This document shows positions 10,572 through 26,981 of a stretch of DNA of 64,000 nt, in pieces (the first letter of the stretch is position 1; the number at the start of each line of letters is the position of its first letter). Source of the DNA: Mansonella perstans. Taxonomy: Eukaryota; Nematoda; Chromadorea; Rhabditida; Onchocercidae. The position numbers and the translations under genes are program-made. The stretch spans positions 1 to 64,000 of the forward strand of contig JBAMDO010000580.1 in assembly GCA_037074765.1 (NCBI GenBank), in the 5' to 3' direction. The notes under the pieces are model-generated. The model ran no database searches and was not told the DNA's origin. It saw only the letters and a program-made list of their open reading frames with translations.

Positions 10572-13255
10572 ATGTCAACAAGAGATCTATCAAAGATGAC
10601 GGTATTTCCATTTCTTTCTTGTTATCAATAAAATTTTTTGTTTGTTAGCAAGATTTTATGATTGATTAGAAATTATCAGTGTTAAGGTGGCTTATAAAAA
10701 AAAAAAAAAAAAGCTTTAAAATTCAATTTTAAAATTAAGTAATGCCATTTGTTTCAGCTAAAGTGAATTTGTCACAATCAAATATCTTTGCAGATACGAT
10801 AGTATGAATCGATTTCAGATTTAAATCAGATAGTGATGCTTGTTGTTAGATGATAAATTTTAGAAATTTATATTTGATATTGCAAAACTTTCTTTTTCAA
10901 ATTATATTTGAATGTTTATATTTCCTAGGTGTACATCAGAGCTATCAAGTGGAAACAAAAAAGTTTACGCAATATGTAAATCAATTTACTTATTATAGAT
11001 CATTAGCTTGCAGGTTGTTCAACTTCGGGAACAACTACGATCGCGTGGTCTTCCAACAGATGGTACGAAAGCTGCATTAATCGAACGTCTCAAAGGAAGT
11101 TATGCTGCTGAAGATACAATATTAAATTCGGATGCTAGTGCTTCAAAGGATAGCCTAGGTGAATTTTGATTTGCGTCAAACTTTATTTAAAGTATTTTTC
11201 TTGATATTTTCAATAAATTAGGAAGTTAAATATTTCAGAACAGAAAATTTTTGTTTTGAAGTTCAGTAAGTTTTCTGTATTATTCAGTTTTTTAGATAAA
11301 TTTAGGTGAACAAAATATTTTGAATTATTTACATTCGCAGAATACTTTTGCAGTATTAAGTGTATAGTTGAAAATTTTTTGGTATATGCAAATGAATATA
11401 GTTATAGAGGAAACAGTGCTAGAAGGTGCAATAAATGAAGACGACATTTTGGGACCGGATACTTCCATCAAAAAGAAGGTACGCATGAATGTTTTATAAT
11501 TTCTAACTATCACTGTTATGATACAATCTGAAGCTAATATTTATGAACTGTAGCTATTACTGGAGTAATGAAGAGACTGCAATGTTTGCAGAATTTTGAT
11601 ATTTTGCAAAGAACAAATTGAAAAGTGTAATAAAAAAATAATGAGCTCAAGTGCTTAGATTTTGAAGAAAATTATATAACGATTGATTATTTTCTTAATC
11701 AATGAAATTCTGTACTTTGGGTCGAAAAAACAAAGTGGGTTAGTGCTCAAAGTATATTTGACTTCCTCATCTATTTAAAAAATTGTAGAAATTTCTTTTA
11801 GGAAGATTTACCTACATCGATACCATCGGCACTAGTGGCACCACCGTCAGTGTTTGCAGCTGTAAAGTCAAAAAATGATCAACAAGCTGCGGTGAACGAG
11901 AAATCAAAAGAAGTGATCAACTCATTGGATGCCAAGCTGAAGCGAGCTCAACGTTTCGGTTTGCCGCTATCTGACGAACAGTTGAAACAGAAACGCTCTG
12001 AACGGTAATTATATCATTTTTCAAGAATTATAACAAATTGCAGTTTTCATGCGGCTCAGTAATTCGCTTTGGCTGATAATAATTTGAGTTATAATCTGTG
12101 AAGAAGTTCTTCTGTTATGGAAATGATATATTTCATTGGTCGAATGTTAAAGTACAATTTTCTTGCTTTTTTTTGAAGATTTGGCATGCAATTGAGTTCA
12201 TCTGGGAATGTCGCTGAAATTCTTGCAGAGAAGAAGAAGAAAAGGGCAGAGAGGTTTATATCTTCAGATTTTTCTAAAACATTTCACTTGTAAATTTTTG
12301 TAAAAAGAAACAGTGAAAGTTGAAAGACTGAATGTGTTGAAGCTGAGCATGATTATTCTAACCATATAGCTGAGAATACTGTACTTATACCGACAATCAG
12401 TCCTCGCCATACAAAAAAATTGTGCCAAAAATTCTAGTAATTTCTTCTACTTGAGTGCTCTATTGCTTAATTAATCTGTGGCTGAGTACCATATTGCTTA
12501 ATTAGACTTTATGAGCAGTAAGTCTTTTATAAATAAAGGGAACTAGATTTTTTTTCCTTGTTATAAAACAAAACGAAAAAATTAAGTGATAGGTAAATTG
12601 CAGATTTGGTACTGTCAACGAGAATGAAAAAATGCAAGAAATTTTAGATAGACGAGCTAAAAGGTAATTGCTGATATGTATAGATAGAACTAAGTGGACG
12701 TATTTTTGTATGTTGATATCGGAAATGAAAAGCAAAACCTCAAATTTTGCACAAGTTTTGTGTTGTTGGCTAGATTATTAACATCGTTTTATTCCTTTTG
12801 TAGATTTGGCATTGTTAATGTTAATAAAAGCGGTGCGCTTATTGCTGGTAATGTTGAGAAAGCCTCTTTGGAGATATTAGAAAGACGTGGGAAACGTTTC
12901 GGTTTATGCTCTGAAGAAGCAGAGGTATTTTTTTTGTGCATTTACTGTAGTATTGATAACAAAAATATCGATAATCAAAAATATTGCAGTATAATTACAA
13001 ATAGTACAGGTTTATGAATATTAGATTGTTTTCCCCAATACTGGCAAATTTTGTTTGCTAGCAAGAACAAGTCATGTGGCAATATCACCGTTTGAAAAAT
13101 GGCGTTCATCAAACATTGTGAAAGGATATCTTAGATTCAAAGGGAAATAAACTACTGGATTCATTTTTAAATGCTTTTAGTTACTATCTGATTGTTTATA
13201 GTTGGAAATAAAGAAGCAAAAACGCGCTGAACGATTCGGATTAAATAAGAATTAA
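10572..13255 (+). CDS. SAP domain-containing ribonucleoprotein (SARNP/CIP29/Tho1)
   Basis: Eight exons (10572-10601, 11014-11158, 11402-11478, 11802-12004, 12179-12253, 12604-12663, 12804-12924, 13202-13255) encode 254 residues. SARNP/Tho1 proteins bind nucleic acid and work with the THO/TREX complex and DDX39B in mRNA export. Residues about 6-43 are a SAP domain (VVQLREQLRSRGLPTDGTKA then ALIERL). The C-terminal half carries six copies of the family's basic helix motif ending RFG: RAQRFG, RSERFG, RAERFG, RAKRFG, RGKRFG and RAERFG. These are the Tho1/MOS11-type helicase-contact repeats. Splits inside or next to the RFG codons at several junctions show that the repeats arose with their exon borders. 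The acceptor of exon 3 exists in two versions 6 bp apart. Human SARNP is about 210 residues, so length is in range. Confidence 0.93.
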
Positions 13256-13819
13256 TTATCTTATCAGTCAACAAGTGGCAGTGAATTCTTTTTCTCTTGA
13301 TGTATTATGATCTGCTGCGGAATTTCAATGTATATATCATTTATCGTAATCTCTTTTTCGTGTTTTCGTGATCATTCTTATCCATTTTTAACCGAATTAC
13401 TGAAGCATGTTTACATGTGTTTTTTCTGAGAATTGTTGAAGGGATTTATGATAAGACTCTAAAATTCTGAAACATCAATCTGTAATATTTAAAGTCAGCT
13501 AAAGCATAGTCCTTGTACTTGTTGAATCTTCTTATTTTATCAAGCGAAGTATCGCACAACAGTGTCATGTTTCATTTTTCTCTGTTGAGTAATCAAGATT
13601 TATAAATTTTATTATTGTGATGAGCATTTTCTGCTGCATATTTAGATTTGAATTCAAATAAATTTAATGCAAATTGGTAAGAGACAAATACAAAGAGTAA
13701 TGAGTACAAATAAGTTGCTTCTCTACAAAGATAAGATTATATATTTAGAGATACAAATTTAATGGTGTTATTTAATTTCAGATAAGATGAAGTAAAAGTG
13801 GTTCTACATTTTCGTTTTA

Positions 13820-15423
13820 ATGAAAAATTTACGAAGTATTATAATTGAGGCTGCTTCGCGTGATGTGGAGTCATCTGTTGTGTAGCTGTTGTAGTGGTGG
13901 GTAATCTGTTTGCAGATATGTAATTTAACTACAGTTTTAGAATTGTCATACAGTCACTTTGGCTAGTTATTATTAATTACAGATGTTGCTGTACTGCGAT
14001 GTTATGGTTGAAGATTAGTTGAAAAATGTTGATAATTTGTGAATTCTAGTGCTAGTTGAGGAGAAAGTTGAGGTATTACGGTTTTGAGAACTTTAGTTAG
14101 TATATTAGTCGTTTTGAAGACCGTCTTTGAGAAAGAAACATGACTTTGCTGTCGAGCATAGGATATTTTAAGCATTAACTTTGGAAACTCTAGATTTGAC
14201 AAAGACAGGTGATCTGTTATCTTACTTTTAAGTTATTATTTTAGTAAATTTTAATTCGTCAATGATAGTATTAAACATGGAAATTCAGCCATCATTATCG
14301 CAGTCGTCATACATAGCAAGTATTTACGCTGTTGTCGAATCATTGCAGCAGATACATTCTAATTGTCCGATATGGTAACTAAAAAATAATGCTATTACAG
14401 AACTTTTAGATCTCTAATTTCTAATTTGATTGTAATTGAGCAGTAATAAAGATATTAGTGCTTTTCATTACCCAAAATAGCCTCAGGAAATTTATTTACG
14501 ACAGCGACGAGAACTTATGAAATCAATGCAATTATTTTTCAGAAGAGCACCCACGAGTATATATTGAAGCCAATATTGATATGTCTGTCTTTTATAATAT
14601 TTTTCAAATTAGGATCTTTCTAACTGGATCTGATTTAAAATTAAAATTGATTCAGATTTAAAAATAGTTCTTTATTGCCAGTTCCCTATACCTACTTAGA
14701 GCCATAAGCTTTTTTTCATAATATTTTCTCGAATATTTGCAGATAATACAAATATTTATGGAAAATAAAATTTTTGTTTGCTATTTGTTCATTCGGCTAG
14801 GACCAGTTTAGCACTGGAGCTAGTGCTTTTTGTACATCAAACTGTATTTATTCATCGTATATTTTAAAGGTTACATAAATTGCAAAGAGGGCAAAATCAG
14901 ACGAGCTTAGTGATTAAATGTTAGAGAATATAAAGTTCAGGATGAATTAATTATTTAAATTTTGTTATTTGATCTATAAATATGATTTGGTGAAGGACTG
15001 CATCACCGTTGGTGTCTTCGCCATAGCTGCGATATTATTACAACTAGTTTTATATCGTGTTTTTGAGCATCTGGGAAATAGTGGCGGCGTTTAGCTTATG
15101 AAACGCATAAGAATTTTGAGTGAAAGTTATTTCGTGATTAAAGCTATTTCAAAATGATTTGTTCTGTTCGCTAATGGAGAAACAAAAGATATTCTGAAGT
15201 TGAAATGTTTGAAGGTTTTAAAATGTCCAATGTATCGATCATACCATCAAGAGAATAAGGCTTAGCAACAGATGATCGGGAATTCATCATTTTAGATGAA
15301 GTTGTTGGAAATAAAAAAAGTTTGAATTTAACTGGGAAGAACAGTTAAATTGCAAACTTTTTGAACGACAGAAAGCTAAAGTTGATTTAATCGATTCGAA
15401 GGAAGAACGAAGAACTATCTAAT
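13820..15423 (+). pseudogene. Possible decayed or unresolved gene (exon-like patches)
   Basis: Several short open stretches look like exons of one plus-strand gene. One ends LTLETLDLTK with a donor at about 14210. A segment behind a strong acceptor (ttattattttag) contains MEIQPSLSQSSYIASIYAVV. Another follows ttatttttcag and reads EHPRVYIEANIDM. A membrane-like segment at about 14990-15095 contains VGVFAIAAILLQLVLYRVF. A last part (about 15190-15423) contains YSEVEMFEGFKMSN, then an in-frame stop, then DDREFIILDEVVG, then a one-base shift at a run of seven A, then NWEEQLNCKLFERQKAKVD. The stop and the shift suggest a pseudogene. The phases of the first pieces do not all agree, so parts may be chance. 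Confidence 0.28.
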
Positions 15424-17220
15424 CAGTGAGGATATTGTGAGTTTAACTTTGATTGTATTATTAATATCTTTCATTATTACACTTGTTTATATTATTGAAA
15501 CTGTGAATCATGTACATGAATCATGTACATGCTTTTTTCCGCTATCTGTGCTGTTTGTAAAAATAGATAGACAGATGTAAAATGTCTGTAAAACAGATGT
15601 AAAATAGATAAATAATCGCAATTTCTTTGTTTGAAATTGCTCTATTATGTTTACGGGCTGTCGTATGGAAGGAAGTATGTCTGTATGTTGGATATGAAAG
15701 AAGATTTTCATTTTCACGTTACTTCGAAGCGTAACTGGACACATTTTGTGTTTGCCAAAATAGGATACACTGGCTTACATCTGAACAAACTATCAGACTT
15801 ATACTGCTGAATATGGCCAGTTGATTCACTGATTTTCAGTTTTCTTCATTCTTATTGATGAACAGTAATGCATTCCTTATTCTTAGGAAGTACTCATCTT
15901 GAATGGACACATTTTTTTTTTTAAAAAACTATTGAAAGTTGTAGTAATAGTTGCACAGATGTTAATCTTCTTGGTATGATTAGATTATCTTAGATTATAC
16001 TATCATTAAGCTGAATATTCCAGTTGTCCATAAAAACTTCATTGCAGTTTTGTTACACAATGCTTTTCGAAAATTATTTGTTTGCAAGATAAAATATGCA
16101 TGACTTTCGTACCAAACAAAAATATCAACTAAATAACAGTCAACATTAGTTGAATTGTTCACTATACAGCAGAGTCAACTCTTGTTAAATTGTTCACCCA
16201 CCATACGGCAGAATAATTTTGCCGTGCTTTTTTTTGCTTCTTAAATTATACAAAATTTAACAATAAATTTGTCATTTTTTCATCTATTGTGGAATACAGT
16301 TCTGTTTTGCTGCCAAGGTCAGTTAATTATTCTTTTTTACTTGTTTTAACGTTCTCTTCTTCCGTATAAATGTAGCCGAAAATTATACTTTAATAGTGAC
16401 ACTTGAAGTCCAATATTTTAATTTATTATAAAAATTTCGTCGCTAGGTTTATCATTCAACGTTTACTTTTATTCCGTAGTTATCGAATAAACATAAACAA
16501 ATGCTCGATTATTAATGCTGTAGCGCATTGTGTTTACCATGATTAAAAATATTCCTAGTTAAGCCTCATTTAATTTCATTGAAAAATAAAATCATTATGA
16601 TTACAACCTAATGTTTGCCGTGAAAGCTTTTATGTGCGCAAAGTTATTGTCATTTTGATTTGATCTGAGATTCATTTTGAGATTTCGCATAAAAAGCCAA
16701 CAAATAACGTTAGTGGATGCGTGATATAAGTTTCTGCTCTCTACCGTATCATTTTCTGATGTTGCTGTTTGCAGTCTTGCTTATGCTTATTTATGATGAT
16801 CGGATGATATTTGATCAGTCTGCATATTTTCCCTGTATCGCCATGGATTCGTTCATTTGCTTCGTAGGACTGAGCTGTCATTCAAGTATATATTTTGAAG
16901 ATTTTTTTTTGTTTCAAACCTTGACATGCAAAGATTCCAATTGGGAATCGTTTTTTTTTTGCGGAATCAGATTTATGATGGCAAAGATTTGCAATTGTGT
17001 TGCACGCCACTTCCAAGCTTATTCTTTTCCATTTGCGACAGTTTTGATTATTCAAACTATTTGCTTAGTTCACTGAGCTTTTCCACTGATGAGGTAATGA
17101 ATATTTCAGTATTTTTATATGTTCCAAATCTTTTCTTTGAGTACTTGGATTTTCATTTCTGTCTTTCTGTCCTTCCCGTCCCAGTAACGTCAAAAAAGAT
17201 ACAAGGTCAAATTTTTCATC

Positions 17221-17300
17221 AATAGTGACAAGACAGTCGAGAATTCTAAATGAAAGGTTCAATAATGACAAGACAGTCGAGAATTCTAAATGAAAGGTAG
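17221..17300. repeat. 40-bp tandem duplication
   Basis: Two adjacent copies of a 40-bp unit containing gacaagacagtcgagaattc differ at one base near the start and at the last two bases. The duplication lies in noncoding sequence and looks recent. Confidence 0.9.
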
Positions 17301-19753
17301 AAAAAATAATTTATTTCTTGTCAGTTTAGAAAATGGTTTCAAGGTAGATAAGCGGACAGATTTGTAACTCATAAGATATGAAAAGCAGGAATTGACATCT
17401 TTGTATTGCAATTTAGAAGATGAGCATCATTTCAGCATTATTTTAAAAAATTATTCATTCAAACAAAAAGTAGAAAAAATAAACCTAAAATTGTTTAACT
17501 TAGATTGCTAAAATATGCAAAGAATTTGGTTTCACTTTTTGTTTCTGTTTATAAGATAGAAACGATTAGTTAACTACTCTTTCTTCTCACAGTTTTCTCT
17601 CACATTGTACTAAAATCATTTCAGAATGCTTTAAATCACGTGTTCCAATTTTTCAGTATTTCATTTGAAATCCATTCATCGATCTCTTTTATAATTTGTC
17701 ATAATTTCACTAAAAGAAAGTAAAATTTTGCAGTCATTGGGTGAAAATAATTGGAATATCCTCATTCTCTTTAATTCATTTTTTATTTCTTCCCGTATTT
17801 CTTGTAAGTGAAATGATAAAGGCTCAATCTACTGCAATAATAGTTTGCTAATAAAATGGTAATTTATGGGTTATTTGATTACACATGAAATCGTCATATT
17901 ATGACAAAAATGGAAGAGTATATTGGAAGAGTATATTTTCTTTGTATAGAAAATAATGTTCTTCAGCATTATTATTTAGCTGCGTTTCTGTGCATTGGGA
18001 AAGTTACAATCACCGATTTTTCGCACAAATAGCAATTTGTCTTTTCTAAAATGGAGATATTCTGTGCTATTCGCTGAAATCGAAGTTTGTTTTTTCAGGG
18101 CAAGTTCACTTTCTTCAAAAAATTGTATATGTATATATTCTAGTATTACTTTTGATAGAGGTTGATATGGTTGGTCTCTTTTATTTTATCAGGAATAATT
18201 ATTGAAGAATTAATGTAGTTATCATTGTGTTTTCCAGTTTTTTTTTTTTTTTGAATTAATTCAATTCTGAAATTACCTCTTGCATAGATTTTATAGCTTA
18301 AAAGAAATTGATAAGGCATTGCTCTGTTCGACTATGCCGACCGAACCATTAGCAGTGTTCTACCAACTGTGTGTTTTTTTATCAACTCTACAAAAAAAAT
18401 TAGTTGCACCTTTATGCACAAATTTATAGCCTCTCTTGCTTATTGTTTAGCATTATTTTTGATCAGACAGTATTCTGTATGGAATGATAAACATCGCTTT
18501 CAAAAAGACCGAATAAATTATAAAACCGGAAAATGTGGAGAAAGAGTGGATTGGGTTAGGATACGGCCATCCTACAACAACTGACAATTACATATTTAAA
18601 ATTGGGTGTCTACTTCAAGATCTTATAATAAAAATGATTTGTTATTTTATTTCGAAGAAAAATTGATATTTTATATGTAATATTTTTAGATCAGATTAGT
18701 GTATTGTTTCTGTCATTTTAATTTCTTAAGTAGTGTTTAAATGTTTGGATGATTTCAATGATCCGATCAAACCAATTTATTACAGAAATGAGGAAATAAC
18801 ATTGAATGATTAAAATCAAATCATTTGTTATATTTGAGGATAGACAGACATTTTGTTTGACATTTAAAGCCTAAAATAGAGCTGTTAATTAAAAGCACTT
18901 GAAAAAAAAAAAAAAAAAAGAAAAAAACTCAAAAAGTTCTTTGTGTTCTTCAATAGAAGATTTTCATTTTTGAAATATATATGTAATAATAAATCGGTGT
19001 GATCGATATAAAAGCGTTTGATAATTTCTGCTTACTTGAAACAAGAGAAATAGAAAGTAGTAATTAATGAGATAGTCGATTTGATGATAGATTCATTTAC
19101 TGATAAATCTGATATTTAATAATGAAATAATCGGAAATCAAAAAAAAAAAAAAAAAAAGCATGCAACCTGGAAGGAATGGAAACGGAATAATAAGACATA
19201 ATGGAACCGGAATAATAAGACATTTTAAGATAGATATATGCGGAAATAATTTCGTACATTACTTCTTGTACTCCATAATAGTATCAATTTTAGATCATTG
19301 TATCATTTGAACTTCCGTTTTCATTACATACCTCAGGTAACCTCATTTAACAGAGAGTGCATGGTAATATCATTGTGATGTCATTTTGCACTGAGACAGG
19401 TGGGTGGGAATATGATGTGAGGATAGCAAAAGTGTGTTGTTGTTAATGCTGCAGGTGTCCTTCAAACCATGTTCGGTTGCAGTATTGGTTGGAAGATATT
19501 AACCGGAAATTCTGTGCCTTATATTTAATAAATTATTAGCAATTTATTGCTAACACTTACGTCAAATTTCGAACTCTTTTTATTATTTCTACAAAATTCA
19601 ACAACGAAAACACAGGAGAAAATATGTATAAATCTAAATTATTATGATTATTTTTATTATGCTGAACGTATCCTGAATTGAACTAATTTCGTATCCTGAA
19701 TTAATTCCATTATATTTTCTATATTTTTCTTTTTGCATTGTTAATCCAGAAAA

Positions 19754-24620
<4,867 letters not shown>

Positions 24621-25176
24621 TGTCTTTAAATATCAATGGTAAATTTTTTTACCAGATGGAAGTTTTTATGAAATTCATGGGAAAATTTATTGGAAATGTC
24701 GTGAGACCTTCGCTTCGGGATCTTCTAACAAAATTGTTTATTGCAGTTTTATTCTTTTTACATTGATCACTTTGCTTATCAGTAGGGACATATAAATTGT
24801 ATTATTTTATTCTATTTTTATAAAATTTGATAATTTTAGCAAATAATTTTTACTTTTATCTTTTTGTGTTTTATTTCGATGGCAGTAGTTATGATTGCTT
24901 TACATTGCTTCTTTTTTTTTTTTTTTTTGTTTAAACAAATTGGTTCTTCATTTAGAGAAATATTTCTGGTTTATTTCATTACTTTTCTACATTCTTAATT
25001 TATGGTCTTCTTGTTCATTATAGCACTTATTATATCCGTACTTTTTTCGATCAAAAGAATTTTATTGTTTGGAATATTATTATTTACATCAAGTGGCTTA
25101 AAGAAGTGGGAAGGAAGTGAGATAAACGAGGCGAGAATAGCTCAAATAATGGTAGGAAAGTAAGAAATGGATATGG

Positions 25177-25271
25177 TAGGTAGTTTATTTCAGAATGAAC
25201 TAAGGACATAGTAGTAGTATATTTCAGGATGAACTAGGGACACAGTTGGTAGTATATTTCAGGATGAACTA
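25177..25271. repeat. Short tandem repeat, 36-38 bp unit, about 2.6 copies
   Basis: Three successive occurrences of tatttcaggatgaacta or a close variant, separated by aggacatag-type or gggacacag-type spacers. Confidence 0.85.
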
Positions 25272-25552
25272 TTTTTCCTGCTCCATTCATTGCTTCCATT
25301 TTATGTATTAATTGACTTATAAAAGGTAAGTTCTAAGGATACTAGAAGAAAATTGTATTTGGGCCTTATCAAATGTATGATAATTATGTGAAATCTAAAA
25401 AAAAAAACTCATTTAATTCCACTTTTTTTCTAAATTATTTTGTGTTCTCATCAACGATGTGAATTTGAAAGATTTTTAGGTTTTATTATTCAGAGCGTGT
25501 GTTCACATATTGTTGTCTATGCAATAATGATTATGGTTTATCCTTTTTGTTA

Positions 25553-25555
<3 letters not shown>

Positions 25556-25596
<41 letters not shown>
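25556..25596. repeat. (TTA)n microsatellite
   Basis: About thirteen uninterrupted TTA triplets. They create an artificial poly-tyrosine frame that is not a gene. Confidence 0.95.
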
Positions 25597-26981
25597 GTGA
25601 TTATTTATATTTTTATGTTCAAAAATTATCACTTCAAGTTACAAGAAGAAATAGTTTAGTTTTGTATCATTCAAGTTCATAAAAATTTTCACTGCTAACT
25701 AGTTTGGGAAAGGAAAGTTCATATGTAACAAGCTAAGCTAATTAAAAATCAACCTAAAATTTAAAATTACAGATAATGATGATGGATCAAAGAATGTAAA
25801 TATTCCTTCTAATTAAGTTTTAAGATATTAGTAAGATTATCCAATAACTGTTTATTTTATTTATGGAAAACGGGATTGACAATTCCAGTCATTAAATCAT
25901 TTTGCTTCGATCCATTTGTTGTTTTCTCAAATATGATATGTTGGAGTGAAAGTTATCATTCAAAAACAATATTGCGCAAAATAATTGAGATGAAACAATA
26001 TTAAATATGTGAACATCTTTAAGCCTTTGCATAGATTTAAATTTAATTTTATGGTAAAATTTACAATCTAAAATTTAAGCCTTAAAAAAGAAATAAGCAA
26101 AACTTCCTGTTGAAATCTCACTAAATGTCTGCTAACTTGTTATGAATATGGCAGACCATATCATATTCATCGAGAATATTGATCGAGAACAATATCATTC
26201 ATCAGAAACGATCAATGAAATATCATTACAGTATCATATGGATTAGAATATTTCGCGGATTGAAGACAATGAGAGTAACTGGGAAACGAGACCAAAAGGT
26301 TTCATCATCTCTGTGTTAAATTTCAACTTTGTTAAATTTGACAAATTTGTATTCCTCAATAACTCTCTCAAAAGATTAAAGATAGTTTTTAAATTTAATT
26401 TTTAAATCAAATATTTATGCTAATAAATGAAATTATCATTTCACATAAATGTTTGTTCAATTCAAGCTAATTCTTTGTTGAACATATCAGCAATGAGCAA
26501 TTATTGCCATTATCATTCCTTATCATAACATGGAAGCATCATTTATCATTACATTTCCTTTTTATATCTTCCCTATAGCACAAATTACTTTTTCCCATTG
26601 CCATTCAAATGAGCTATTTAATTCGAAAATCATAAGTATCAGTGCCATAAAATTCGATATTATCATTATCTTCTGCTCAGAATTATTTGTTTATGAAATT
26701 AAATTTATTAGAAAACTTAGTTGGTTTCTAGTGGATATGTATAATGTTAGTGCTTTAGAACTTGCATATAGAGTTTTAATGTTTTTTTTTTTTTTTTTTG
26801 CTTGAAATTTGAAGAATTATACTGTTATTGTTGCTCTGAAAGTTAAAACGATATATCATTGCTACATCTGATTGCATTAGTAATTTTCTTCAGAATCCAC
26901 AGAACTATGAATTGAAGACAATGATTTCGATCATATTTTTGAACGTCTTTGCTTCGATAGTGTTCTGTGAGCACTAACTTC

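Larger units (their letters stand above)
13256..19753. other. 6.5-kb gap with exon-like fragments and small repeats
   Basis: No gene model I can defend. Coding-like pieces on the plus strand at 13.8-15.4 kb and near 18.28-18.66 kb contain stops or phase conflicts. A 119-codon frame at 16717-17076 starts with a hydrophobic stretch but has no recognisable domain. Short repeats include two catgtacatg palindromes (15509-15531), a 40-bp tandem duplication (17221-17300) and a 24-bp duplication near 19177-19224. The last few hundred bases are the 5' region of Ral. Confidence 0.5.
24621..26981. other. Intergenic region with simple repeats
   Basis: No gene recognised. It contains a poly-T run near 24910, a 2.6-copy tandem repeat of about 36-38 bp (25177-25271, unit containing tatttcaggatgaact) and a (TTA)n microsatellite of about 41 bp. 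The last part is the 5' region of the TMEM87-like gene. Confidence 0.6.

Noticed and set aside
25440..25682. 80-codon frame with a run of tyrosines
   Set aside because: The run is a translation of the (TTA)n microsatellite; nothing else supports coding.
26530..26805. 91-codon hydrophobic frame upstream of the TMEM87-like gene
   Set aside because: It ends in a poly-T run and has no splice context; composition alone explains the phenylalanine and isoleucine content.
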